A DNA stretch of 64,000 nt from Ligustrum vulgare (taxonomy: Eukaryota; Streptophyta; Magnoliopsida; Lamiales; Oleaceae): positions 48,410,124 to 48,474,123 of the forward strand of contig OY743169.1 of assembly GCA_963555705.1 (NCBI GenBank). The letters are read 5' to 3'. Shown here piece after piece: positions 33,293-43,247 of the stretch (position 1 is the first letter of the stretch; each line of letters begins with the position of its first letter). Both the position numbers and the translations under genes were made by a program. Below the pieces are notes generated by a model. That model was not told the DNA's origin, did not search any database, and worked only from the letters and a program-made list of their open reading frames with translations.

Positions 33293-36200
33293 TCAGTCAA
33301 TGTTGGATTTTTTGCCAGTAAGAATGCGAGAAATTTGGAGTCCCCTGCTGAATGCTTCATTAAAAAGTATCCTTGTCTGCATTTCTTGAAATCCAGGCAT
33401 CCATGAGAGAATTGCCAAAGGAGTCATAACTATTAATCCAAAAATCATATCATACAAACGAGCCAAGGACGCAACAGTCTCCCAAACCACAGACGACTGC
33501 AGGAAAGGTCTGAGCACCAGGGCTATTTGTATCATGCCCCATCCCGTGGGGACAAATGCCAGTAGACTTTTAATGAAATCCAGAAAATCTAAAGGGGTGA
33601 AGCGCAGAAGTAAAACAATAACAAGTACTGACAGCACAATGACAAGAAACTGAACCACCCTATAGCGGACGTGCTCCTTCGCAGCATATTTGTCCCGAGC
33701 ATATGCTATAACAATGTATATAGTCACCACCGCAATCATGTAGATCCAAGACAGCAAGTAAACTGCAATACTTGTGTTACCACCTGTAATTCTCAAATGG
33801 TACACGATTCCATACTGAAAAAAGAAGAAACGAAGATTTAAAATAATCTCCAGCAATTTTCCCCATATACCAGTTGTTCTCAAGTGGTCCTGTTCCTCGT
33901 ACCACCACGTTTCCCAACTCTGGTCTGCCTTCACTAAAATTCCTCTATACCATAACCATTTCATGAAATCATCGAAGTCATACACGGTTTTCAGCCAGTC
34001 AAAGCCAGAAGGGTTGAACACAAAAGGTGACATAATCCATGACAGCACAAGGAACCAACTTGAGATAGTCATGGCAATGTAAACAAAGGTATTTGTAGAC
34101 AAGGGACTTTGAGAAGCATAAACAATTAAAATAATTCCAAGCTCAATTGCCTTTACAAAATGGCTGCGAGAATATAACCTATAATTTTCAGTAAAACTCT
34201 TGTGCTGCACGACAAAACCACGACCAGTAGGTCGATATTTGGCACCCCCATGAAGAATGGTTCGGCCAAAGAAATGTGCACGTGTTCCCATTGAGAAAGT
34301 GTAGAAAAATGAAGCAAGCTGGAACTGCATTGTAATAAAATCCCAAACTGCTGGAAGGAACCCATGTTCCAGTGAATTCTCTACAATCATTGGGAGGGCC
34401 GTGAAAACACCAATTTGGATGATAAACTGCTGATTTAAGACTGCACCAAGGGCTTCATTGTTCGTGGAATTGGCTCTGTTTTGGATATTTTCCTCTACTC
34501 CACTGAGGGCAAGATAGAAGCGTCCCCACAGAAACGCGTAGACCATGATCACAACCATCATATTGTTGAAGAAGAAGCCCACCGTTGTATAAAATACTGA
34601 AAGCATGCGAAAAAAGTCAAGTCTATGACCCAACCTGTATATATCTCTGCTCAGAACCTGCTCACCATTGCCACTTGCAACCTTGGCCTCAAACATGGCT
34701 ATCTGGTTTAATCCAACATCTCGTCCCTTACCCACTTGTATATATTCATGATGTGTCACATTGCCTCCTCGCAATGTGCAATTGAACCCAGCATATATAT
34801 CTTCACTTATATTTATCACTCTTGAGGCCTTGCTGACGCCGCCTCGAGTAAAAAACCAGAACCTATCAAAGACATCAGGATGACCATAGTGCATGCGGAC
34901 CTTGAGAGGATTTGCTAAAACGCGTTGCCCCAGAGTGACAAAACTCATCTCCTGAGCAGACATGAACTTAGCAAGTGATGACACAGAACCAGTAAATATA
35001 TTTTCACGAACTCCCAGAATGGTTGGCTTCCTGATACCATAAGTGATTTTAAATTCCTCTAACAGATTCCGCATCTTGAGTGCTTCCTCAAAGTAATTGT
35101 CTTGGTTCATGTCAATTGTCTGAACAGCATCACCTCGAGTAAAGATAATTGCATGGTTTTGATTTTCAGGTTTACCCTCCCCAAGTTTCAGATGGCCAGG
35201 CAACTTAATGCGATAGATTTCCACTTCTTTATTCAGTTGTTGATCATGCTTCACTAGTACAGAGTAGTGCTCCACTTCCTCTCTTCCCAAGTAAATCTCG
35301 TCAACATATGCAACTCGAAGGGCCTCATTGTTTTTCATCAAGTTTAAGATCTCTTCTGCACGGGGATCATGCCTTCCCTTATGGACCCCATACATTTGGC
35401 AGGCGACTACGTAAGTGTATTTCATCATAGCAGAACCAAACTCATGTCCTTTGAAAAGCAAGCTCACACTGCTACTTGCTCTGTTGAGATTTTGAGAATT
35501 TGGCATGCCCAAGCCTAGACCATTCAAGCTATCGTTCTGTTTCCGTGATCCAAGAGAAGCAATTTCTTGCGATCCTTGTCTTATATCCATCTCTGATGCA
35601 GAGTCAAGAAAAGAAAGCATCTTAAGAGCCCTGTAGTAATACATCATTCCTCTCACTGTACGCGACAGTGTTTGGCCTCTGTATGATGCCCAGAGTCGGA
35701 GATCCCTCGCTTTGGTGTTCCAGATTTCATTGTCATCCTGCATGCCTTCCCTGTGCATACGCTCGATAAAATTTTCCCACTCATCTTCATAAATTCTCTG
35801 TAGATAAAACAAGGTAGAAACACCATCTTCGTTTGGACTTCTAAGCATTTCTTTTCCATACAACACTTCTTCCTCATAGAAAGGAGTCAAGACACTGAAA
35901 GCCATGGTTTTCTCAACTTGCGGAGCACGAGGCATGTTCATAAATAGTGAATTGCTAAAGAAAGCTATCCGCCGTCTCGCCTCTATGTTTTTTGGGACAT
36001 TGTGCATTGAATCTCGAGAACTAAGCAGAGTTTGCAAACGCCGCAGCTGTCGGTAGAAGAATGCATCTTCAGCATCAGGTAATTGAATAGCATTTTCAAA
36101 AAGCAGCCCTGCATCACTACTTTGATTAGGAGGTGCCAAACCTTCATTCCTCAGCTGATTCGCGGACTTCTTCTCCTTTGGAAATTCCCGAATAGAAAAC

Positions 36201-38617
36201 TCGTACAAAGCCTGCAATATGTTCACCACTCTATCCATATCTTTCTTAGGCATGAGAAGAATATCAGTAAGAGATATCAACTGTTCATGAATCTTAGGTA
36301 AAACCGTCGTCTTGTAGATCCCTGTGAAGTTCTCAACTTGAATATAACCATCCACCTCCTTGAAAATTTTTGTGGCAATTGAATGCTCGTCTGTACCATA
36401 TTTAATGATCTCCAGAAGCAAGTATTTGATGCTATCATAAGCTTCAATGACTGCACATCTTCTGTACTCATTCTTGCAAATTCGTAACCACACCAACCTA
36501 TCAGATTCGTCAGCTAGTTCTCTTGCCTGGTTCAAAGCGAGCAGCAATTCATTGCAGAGCAGAAAACATGGCCAGCGTATTACTTTGATATCCCAGCAGT
36601 TAGGTGGCAGTTCCATTAACTCCAATTCTTTATCGCTTATGAGGTCCTCTTCCCTCATAGTTATGATTATCTCATTCCATATTAATGCAAACCTAGTAGC
36701 TTCAACCTGACTTGATTCAATCTTCCTGTATGGCTGTCCAAGTCCGTATCGGAGCTTAACCCGGTGAATGGCATCGCGTAGTTTGTGCACAACTGTTGCC
36801 TCGGAACTAAGAGTATGATCCTCTGGCATCAGATTAAACTGCAATGCACTTGCAAAGAACTGGAATCTAAGTCTTAGCTGTTTAATATTTCGAATCTCAC
36901 CTATATGTGAGAACAATCCGATTGTTGACCCAACAAGAGAGGAAAACACTGTATACCAGATTTGCATATCCACTAGATATATCAAGACAATAGGAAGCCA
37001 CAGCAGTACTACTGCCACTCTGTTGGTGCTAGTGAAGAATTCATGCCACCTGTATTCGACGCCTCGGAGATTCAATAGAGCTCTTGTTGGTTGAACAAGA
37101 GGCTTGATTTGAAGAAAGTAACTAAAAGAGAATTTTGAAGCCAGCACTACAACCCAGAAAAAAGAGTATCTAACGTTGTCAATGAGACCCTCTCTGACTC
37201 CTCGGCCAACAAATATTCTGGTGTGAAACCACCACGTTAAAATATACAATATAGTCCAGTCTGCTTCTTCAATCACATTGCGAATCCAGGGAAGAATGAA
37301 CAGCACCAGGGCAAGTAACTCTGGGATGACAAACACTAAAGCAGCCTTAAGAAATGTGAGTATTCTTTGGTTTGCCTCATATGACCAGACATCATCAGAG
37401 TTCTTCTGGCTCCAAATCCTTCCGTAGAACACCCCAAAGACGATAATCCAAGTAAGGGCAACCATACTTTTCAAAACCATCCTCACACCAAGCAATTTTG
37501 TGTCCCTTGATACCAAACTATACTGAGTCCCAGCATCAAGTATTGATTGAACAAATCTTAAACCAGCCCAGGTAATAAAAATTGTAAGCAACTGAACTTG
37601 CACATCCCTAGACTTCAATGCCTGCCATGGATATTCAGTCCTCTCCCATGCAACAATAGTAGCAGCCTGAAAAAACAATATCAACAAAACCCACAACCTA
37701 TCAAAGCTCCTAAACACATTCCAAAATGTCCGTTGCTCCACAAATCCTGTCTTTCCCACCCTCTTTTCTGCAGTGTAGAAAAAATCACTGTTAAGGTCAA
37801 TAGGCCATTTTATCCTCTGAAAACACCTCTTACTCCAAAAATACTCATTTATATCATCATAGTTTCTCCAAGCTGAATGTGGGGCAGTGCCATTCCTACT
37901 CCTCCCAACCTCACCCTTAATTGTCACATAAAATGGTGTAACAACATTATTCAAGAAACCAAATTGACCACATGTGGAAGGAACAAAAAGTTGTCCAGTA
38001 TTCTCGTCCATGTGATCATCAAGAATGTAATTGAGTTCCATTGCCATGTGATGATATATATAGCACAAACATTCAGGGGCAAAGCGCAGATTCGCTGCTT
38101 CACCCCATATCAATAAATAGAGACATACATACAGGAGCTCATTACGCTGGAAGTCGGGATTGCGGCGACTTGGAAGCCGAACTTGAGACTTTTTCCCCAA
38201 ATATGAACACCAGGAAGTATAATTTTTCAGAAGCTTTTGCTGGAAGCGGTGAAGAACCTCAGAGTCAAGGAGGTCCAAGGAGGCGGGCGGCTGCTGGAGG
38301 CGCATTTGACAGTTCGCCAAGTGAAGCACCAAATGCTCTCTCTGGTTCTTGACGTTGTCCCCCTGAAACCCGAAGAAGAGCCCCAGCCAATCCAGGAGGT
38401 CCATGTTATCGCGCCATGGCATAAACGGCGGTTTTCGAAGGTCCCCAGCAGCGCGTATGGCCGAGCTAGCGGCGCGTACCTCTGGATAACGAAGGGAAGG
38501 GTGGTCTATCAAAAGGTTATTGATAGGGATAATGTTGAAGGGCTCGTAAAACTGCGGAAGATGCGGCGTTTGAGGACCACGACCGCGCGTGGGAAGCCGG
38601 TCTTGCCTGAGACTCAT
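33293..38617 (-). CDS. CALS12: Callose synthase, CALS12/GSL5 (PMR4) type, 1774 aa
   Basis: A plasma-membrane 1,3-beta-glucan synthase that makes callose from UDP-glucose. In Arabidopsis this subtype lays down wound and pathogen callose and acts in pollen. The N-terminus (EPFNIIPINNLLIDHPSLRY) is typical. An FKS1-type domain lies near residues 150-270 (RELLYVxLYLLIWGEAANLRF pattern). A block of membrane segments covers about 310-600. The large glucan synthase domain covers about 880-1600, with KYTYVVACQMYG near 1065 and HHEYIQVGKGRDVG near 1290. A C-terminal membrane block follows. Length is normal for the subtype. It is uninterrupted by introns, fitting the CALS11/12 branch, which has few introns while other family members have about 40. 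The ATG is the first in frame and aligns with family starts. CALS11 is the alternative; the N-terminal words fit CALS12 better. Confidence 0.95.
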   Translation of the reverse strand: MSLRQDRLPTRGRGPQTPHLPQFYEPFNIIPINNLLIDHPSLRYPEVRAASSAIRAAGDLRKPPFMPWRDNMDLLDWLGLFFGFQGDNVKNQREHLVLHLANCQMRLQQPPASLDLLDSEVLHRFQQKLLKNYTSWCSYLGKKSQVRLPSRRNPDFQRNELLYVCLYLLIWGEAANLRFAPECLCYIYHHMAMELNYILDDHMDENTGQLFVPSTCGQFGFLNNVVTPFYVTIKGEVGRSRNGTAPHSAWRNYDDINEYFWSKRCFQRIKWPIDLNSDFFYTAEKRVGKTGFVEQRTFWNVFRSFDRLWVLLILFFQAATIVAWERTEYPWQALKSRDVQVQLLTIFITWAGLRFVQSILDAGTQYSLVSRDTKLLGVRMVLKSMVALTWIIVFGVFYGRIWSQKNSDDVWSYEANQRILTFLKAALVFVIPELLALVLFILPWIRNVIEEADWTILYILTWWFHTRIFVGRGVREGLIDNVRYSFFWVVVLASKFSFSYFLQIKPLVQPTRALLNLRGVEYRWHEFFTSTNRVAVVLLWLPIVLIYLVDMQIWYTVFSSLVGSTIGLFSHIGEIRNIKQLRLRFQFFASALQFNLMPEDHTLSSEATVVHKLRDAIHRVKLRYGLGQPYRKIESSQVEATRFALIWNEIIITMREEDLISDKELELMELPPNCWDIKVIRWPCFLLCNELLLALNQARELADESDRLVWLRICKNEYRRCAVIEAYDSIKYLLLEIIKYGTDEHSIATKIFKEVDGYIQVENFTGIYKTTVLPKIHEQLISLTDILLMPKKDMDRVVNILQALYEFSIREFPKEKKSANQLRNEGLAPPNQSSDAGLLFENAIQLPDAEDAFFYRQLRRLQTLLSSRDSMHNVPKNIEARRRIAFFSNSLFMNMPRAPQVEKTMAFSVLTPFYEEEVLYGKEMLRSPNEDGVSTLFYLQRIYEDEWENFIERMHREGMQDDNEIWNTKARDLRLWASYRGQTLSRTVRGMMYYYRALKMLSFLDSASEMDIRQGSQEIASLGSRKQNDSLNGLGLGMPNSQNLNRASSSVSLLFKGHEFGSAMMKYTYVVACQMYGVHKGRHDPRAEEILNLMKNNEALRVAYVDEIYLGREEVEHYSVLVKHDQQLNKEVEIYRIKLPGHLKLGEGKPENQNHAIIFTRGDAVQTIDMNQDNYFEEALKMRNLLEEFKITYGIRKPTILGVRENIFTGSVSSLAKFMSAQEMSFVTLGQRVLANPLKVRMHYGHPDVFDRFWFFTRGGVSKASRVINISEDIYAGFNCTLRGGNVTHHEYIQVGKGRDVGLNQIAMFEAKVASGNGEQVLSRDIYRLGHRLDFFRMLSVFYTTVGFFFNNMMVVIMVYAFLWGRFYLALSGVEENIQNRANSTNNEALGAVLNQQFIIQIGVFTALPMIVENSLEHGFLPAVWDFITMQFQLASFFYTFSMGTRAHFFGRTILHGGAKYRPTGRGFVVQHKSFTENYRLYSRSHFVKAIELGIILIVYASQSPLSTNTFVYIAMTISSWFLVLSWIMSPFVFNPSGFDWLKTVYDFDDFMKWLWYRGILVKADQSWETWWYEEQDHLRTTGIWGKLLEIILNLRFFFFQYGIVYHLRITGGNTSIAVYLLSWIYMIAVVTIYIVIAYARDKYAAKEHVRYRVVQFLVIVLSVLVIVLLLRFTPLDFLDFIKSLLAFVPTGWGMIQIALVLRPFLQSSVVWETVASLARLYDMIFGLIVMTPLAILSWMPGFQEMQTRILFNEAFSRGLQISRILTGKKSNID

Positions 38618-38860
38618 TGCATCAGCCTTTTGAGCAAGTTACAATTATGGGTTCTCAAAATCTAGTATATGCAACTTCCAAACCTCACAAACAGTAAACT
38701 CACACTTCGACAGTTCGACACACACAATTTCTATCACTCTCTCGATACATAAATGTATATATCTGTATCTATGTGATTCAGTGATTGTACACTAGTGGAA
38801 AAAATAATTGAGGATTGAATGGTTTTGGCCAACGTGGGTTTGTGCAGTCTGGTCTGGTGG
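38618..38860 (-). promoter_or_regulatory. 5' UTR and core promoter region of CALS12
   Basis: Upstream of the ATG on the minus strand. A TATATA stretch (38756-38761) lies about 140 bp from the ATG and could be the TATA box, followed by CT-rich and GTGTG leader sequence. This is positional inference only. Plus-strand ORFs here (to 39100) look like chance. Confidence 0.35.
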
Positions 38861-40261
38861 TTACAGGTGGGGAAGAGTGTATATAAGATGGTGACGCGCT
38901 ACAATAAGCGCGTGAGATATATCGATGTGTTAAAACGTAAAAGTAGGCCTCTTAGGCGAAAACATAGCAGTTACGTAGGAAGAGAAATAATACAAAATTA
39001 CACGTGCGGGAAAATACTTTTCCACCTCCTTTACTATTGTCCAAACGGATCAACAATTTTTGTCTTGCGGTCTTTTCGTCTACTTTTATTGAGAAGATAA
39101 AGATGCCTCCAACTTGAAATAAAAGTTTGACCCCTAAATTTAAAGAATTCTACTATATAGGGACCGAATTGTGCATCAAAAGTTGCACACTTGACATTGA
39201 TTTGAATACTTTTCCATCACATCCATATCAGAATCTACGGCCTACATGAATTTGGTGCACATTTTAGGTTCCTCTAACTTAATTCGAATTTAAATTTGAA
39301 TAATGTCTATACGACACATTCATATTGAAAATGGATGAGGTATCTTATACATGTGTATACAAATATCTCCTAAAAACTAAAATGTTATACATGTGTATAC
39401 ATATTGATGGTCCAAACTTTTATACATGTGTTTACAAATTGATGAGGTATCTTATACATGTGTATACAAATTGATGGTCCAAACTTTTATCATCGAATAT
39501 TTTGTATAATTAGGGTTTTTTGATTGACGTGTAAAATATCTCCTAAAAACTAAAATGTTTTCCATATATTTGAGGAAAATATTCTCCTTGGAGAGAGGTA
39601 GGAAAATTTTTTCCTCAAAAATAACAGGGAAAACTAGATAGATTTTCAAAAGTTAGAAAATATTTTTCATTAAAAAAAAATTGCAATCAAACACTACAAA
39701 AGTTGGAATTTGGGTGAATAAAGATAGTTTTTCATAGAATATGTTGCAATCAAATACCTATTATTACGATTATATTTTGCGTAGGATCTTAATCACTTTT
39801 ACATAAGATAACCACATAAAAGCAAGAGGTACATGAACGAGTCATAGCATATGATCATCTTTGTTATTCCTTAAGCTGCATATGGAAGCTAACCCTTATA
39901 CCTATTTCAATCTTCATGCCTAAGCTAACACTCACACCTAAGACGACGTTCATGGCTCAGTCGACTCACATGGTGCGGAATAGGCGAAACACTAATTAAA
40001 TAAAAGGCGAGTTGAGCAAGCATAAACACTAGAGCGTGACTCAATCTGCAGAGGAGATTTACTGAGGCCTGTCAATAACTAAGGACTGTACCAAACCAAA
40101 TCAATCCCCTTCTGGAGGTAGTTTAGGGGGGGTCTATGATCACATGTTTCTATGTTGAAGGATTTCCACCTCGCGATGCCTCAAAGCATGAATCGAATCA
40201 ATATGTCTAAGATGAGATGGCCCATTAGACCTGGGGAGAAGCATATAAATAATTGGCTAAG
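38861..40261. other. Stretch without recognisable gene
   Basis: AT-rich. Near 39345-39500 the words CTTATACATGTGTATACA and AATTGATGGTCCAAACTTTTAT recur as short direct repeats. Near 39685 and 39752 TTGCAATCAAA(C/T)AC recurs, like the ends of small decayed elements. No coding supported. Confidence 0.5.
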
Positions 40262-40299
40262 TCTATTTTTACAATCTCATCCACAATGTGGATGACAAT
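40262..40299 (+). mobile_element. Left arm of a palindromic foldback MITE
   Basis: ACAATCTCATCCACAATGTG...GACAAT is the inverted match of 53760-53800 (ACAATCTCATCTACAATGTG...GACAATC on the other strand). The small element was split between 40299 and 53696 by the gypsy LTR. Confidence 0.75.
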
Positions 40300-41522
40300 T
40301 GTTAAGTGCATTTTTATACACTTTTTATACCTTTAAATTAGCATATTTTGGAATATCTTGAGCAAATATCTACTAATTTATGCATATTTTGTGTTTAAAT
40401 AGGTTAATATCCAAGTTTGAGGCCAAAAACTACAAAAGGAGTGCAAATTATGCTGAAATTGGAAGTTTGGGGACCATTTTGTTACTTCCGGGAAGTTTTG
40501 GACAAGCCGCGCAATTAATCGAGGGACCAAATTGCAAGATTTAAAAAGTTGAAGGGCCTAAAGTACAATTTTAGAAGGACATATTTGAAAGAAATCTGAA
40601 AAGTTGGGGACTAAATTTCTCGAGATTAAAAGATGGAGGACGTAATGGCAATTACGGAAGGGACTAAGCTGCAAAATCACCCTCTAGCTGAGCCACGCGA
40701 ACGCTGGCTCGAACCAAGTCGCGAACGAGACTTGGATCTCAAAACGGACTCGAGACAAACCAGGCGCGCTGAAATGAACCGCGCGATCGCGCGCCTTTAA
40801 AAAAAAAAACTGTCGGGGCCTAACCGAGTCAACCTGACCGACCCAGTTCGGCCCATATGCTGAATTTTCGCGAATCTAGTGCGTTTTTAGGGTTTTTTGG
40901 TGATTTTTGGGGGGTTTAAATAGAAAAAATCCTAATTTTTTAGTTTTAACAAGTTCTTGCCCCTTTGAATTTATTTTGTAATTTTCCTCTTGATTTTCAT
41001 ACTTTTAATGCAATGTTAAGTTAATGTTTTTATGTTTAGTAAAGTTATTGTGCATTCAAGTTGCTTATTATTATTGAGCTTTTGATTATTATTATTTTTT
41101 AACATTTCCATCAAGAATGTCATTTACTTTTTGTGTAATTAATGTTTTATGTTTGAGTGGTTGAAGACATTAATGGTTGATGAAGGAACTTGGCTCAAAG
41201 TAAAGATATCTTGAATTTTTACTTTAAGAACTATTCAAAAATGGGGAGTTTTCTTTATTCTCTTGTTTTTAATCTTTATTTTGAGTATTATTCATATGTT
41301 TATGTGGTTTGTTAAATGTTGTTGTTAGTTTATTATGTGTTAATGTTATTGTGTTAGAATTTTGACTAGTTTATTTTTAATTAAGTATTTTTGGTAGTTT
41401 ATGGATGTTGAGCATTTATGTTTATATTTTTGTGATTAGGAATGTTGATTTATGTTTATGTAATCTTAAAATGTTGTCAATATTTTGTATTGTATTTGCA
41501 AGTTAGTATACATGTTAGGTTT
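40300..41522 (-). repeat. Gypsy LTR, first half (split apparent solo LTR)
   Basis: With 53264-53698 it forms one LTR of about 1.66 kb. It starts TGTTAAGTGC here and ends GAATAACA there; on the minus strand it begins TGTTATTCGC and ends GCACTTAACA. No internal domain of the same element adjoins it, so it is probably a solo LTR left by recombination. It contains the GC-rich patch GCGCGATCGCGC (40781-40792). The second Tat-type element is inserted in it at GGTTT. Confidence 0.7.
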
Positions 41523-42214
41523 TGTTGACCACAAAATCCGGCTAGATTTTGAACCAACACGTCTCAACTCCTCCCTCTTGAACACGTGGATCTCCTGCGC
41601 ACTATGACAAACAATCAGCTTGCAAAGGGGGCCGAGGTGGCTCTCATTTGCACTCCGATGCCAAAGTCAGCGACCATGTTCAACAAATATAATTTGAGTG
41701 CAGGAAATATAAGTGCGTAAAAGAGAGAAAAGGGAGTGAGAGAAATATCTCTTTTTTAGAGTATGAAATTGCTAACCCCTTATACAGTGTGTGGAGTCCT
41801 CTATTTATAGACGAACTCGTTGCTTTAAATTGCGACGCGTGGAGAATTTTACACGTGTGTCCACCCTAGCCTTTGGATGAGAGAATCTTGCTTTTTGACT
41901 GTAATCATTGCTATTTTTCGTAGGGAATGGGCGCATGAAACATCTTAGTAAAGGCTGGGTCATATCTTAGTAAAGGCTGGGTCACGTCTCTGACTCCATC
42001 TCTCTTCTGGTCATCGCCGTAGAGCGCCCCGGCTGAGTATAAAGCACATCGGCCAGACGTAAATCAGTTCGGCTAAAGAGGTTCGCTTGACACACCACCT
42101 CGGCACCTGACCCAAAGTGATATTTTAGACCTTAGCCATGGGTCAAGGTCCATTGGGCCTCTATTGGGCCATTGCTAGTGGATCGTTGTACCTCTCTTTG
42201 GCTTGGATTCAACA
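41523..42214 (-). repeat. 3' LTR of the Tat-type element
   Basis: 692 bp. CTTAGTAAAGGCTGGGTCA occurs twice inside it, as in the other LTR. Seen from the plus strand it lies upstream of the antisense ORF and could supply its promoter. Confidence 0.92.
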
Positions 42215-43247
42215 CTAGTCCCTCAATCCGAAGTGATCATTCATGGACATGTAGGATTTGTTGTACGATCGAGGCACTAACTTTGTTATGGTGGCTTTCG
42301 TATGATACTGCAGACCTGAAGCCTAGGATGACATTCCTTATTGGAGGTTTGGATTTGAAGTAAAGCCGACCTCCTACTTCGAATTTTCTCTCCTGAGTGA
42401 AGATTGGGGACGCACTAGCGCGCATTTTAAGCGGCGTGTTTAATGAAAAGGGGCTACTGGTATCGGTTCCCAAGGAATATAAAAGGTGATGGAAGTGGCA
42501 TTTCTGCCGCGCGTGGCATTCACTGTGGTAGCTGAACTGTTTTATCCTTTTTTTTTACGGCTGGCGCTTTGATTAGCCCATTTCCCAAGAGGCGTGGGTT
42601 ACCCACATTAATCATACGGCTCAAAACCCAAGGGGTCTAGATCATTAGGATCCTTATAAGTCCTCATTCGTTTCATTATTTTTCCCTTTACTGTTTTCCC
42701 ATAATTTTTGCAGCAACACTCTCGTGAAAGATCGTATCGTTCTTTTCCTTTCTTGCAATTCTCGAATCTTATTTCCAAGGGTTTCTACCCAACTCCCGTT
42801 CTTAACATTCAACAGCTTTCGTTGGCGAGTTCCTCCTTTCAAGTGTACAATCTCTTTGAAGGTAAATCTCTTTGTTTTTGTGTGTGCAAAACTTTTTTAT
42901 TTCTAATTTTTCATTGTGGGTTTGAAAATTTTGTTTCGCATTTTCTTTTTCTTTTGATGAGTCTGACCCATCTTTTAAGAATAAATGGAAGGAGTTGGGG
43001 GAACGGGTTCACAGGAAATGCTAGCAATGGCGATTCCTGTCAGAGGTTTCTGCCCAATATCTTTGTCGATTTTTAGTTCCCGCTTCTTTAGGGAGCGGAT
43101 TAAGATGAGGAATAGGAAAAAACTAGCGGTATAATTTATTTGAGTGATTCTGACAGCGAAGAAGAGAGAAATCAGAACTACATGGTCCATCTGTCATCCG
43201 AAGAGGAATCCGCGCTAAGAGAACTCTGAAACAAACGTGATAGAGAC
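42215..43247. other. Spacer between the 3' LTR and the antisense ORF
   Basis: No supported coding. CT-rich and T-rich leader-like sequence at 42660-42960 on the plus strand may be the 5' UTR or a leader intron of the antisense gene. The bases next to the LTR (42215-42230; minus strand GGATTGAGGGACTAG) may be the polypurine tract. Confidence 0.4.

Noticed and set aside
33293..38617. CALS11 (GSL1) assignment
   Set aside because: N-terminal and membrane-block words resemble CALS12 (GSL5) more closely; CALS11 kept as alternative.
38237..38665. 142-codon plus ORF over the start of callose synthase
   Set aside because: Antisense shadow of the conserved N-terminus.
38819..39100. 93-codon plus ORF upstream of callose synthase
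   Set aside because: No domain, biased to Arg/Leu, no supporting signal.
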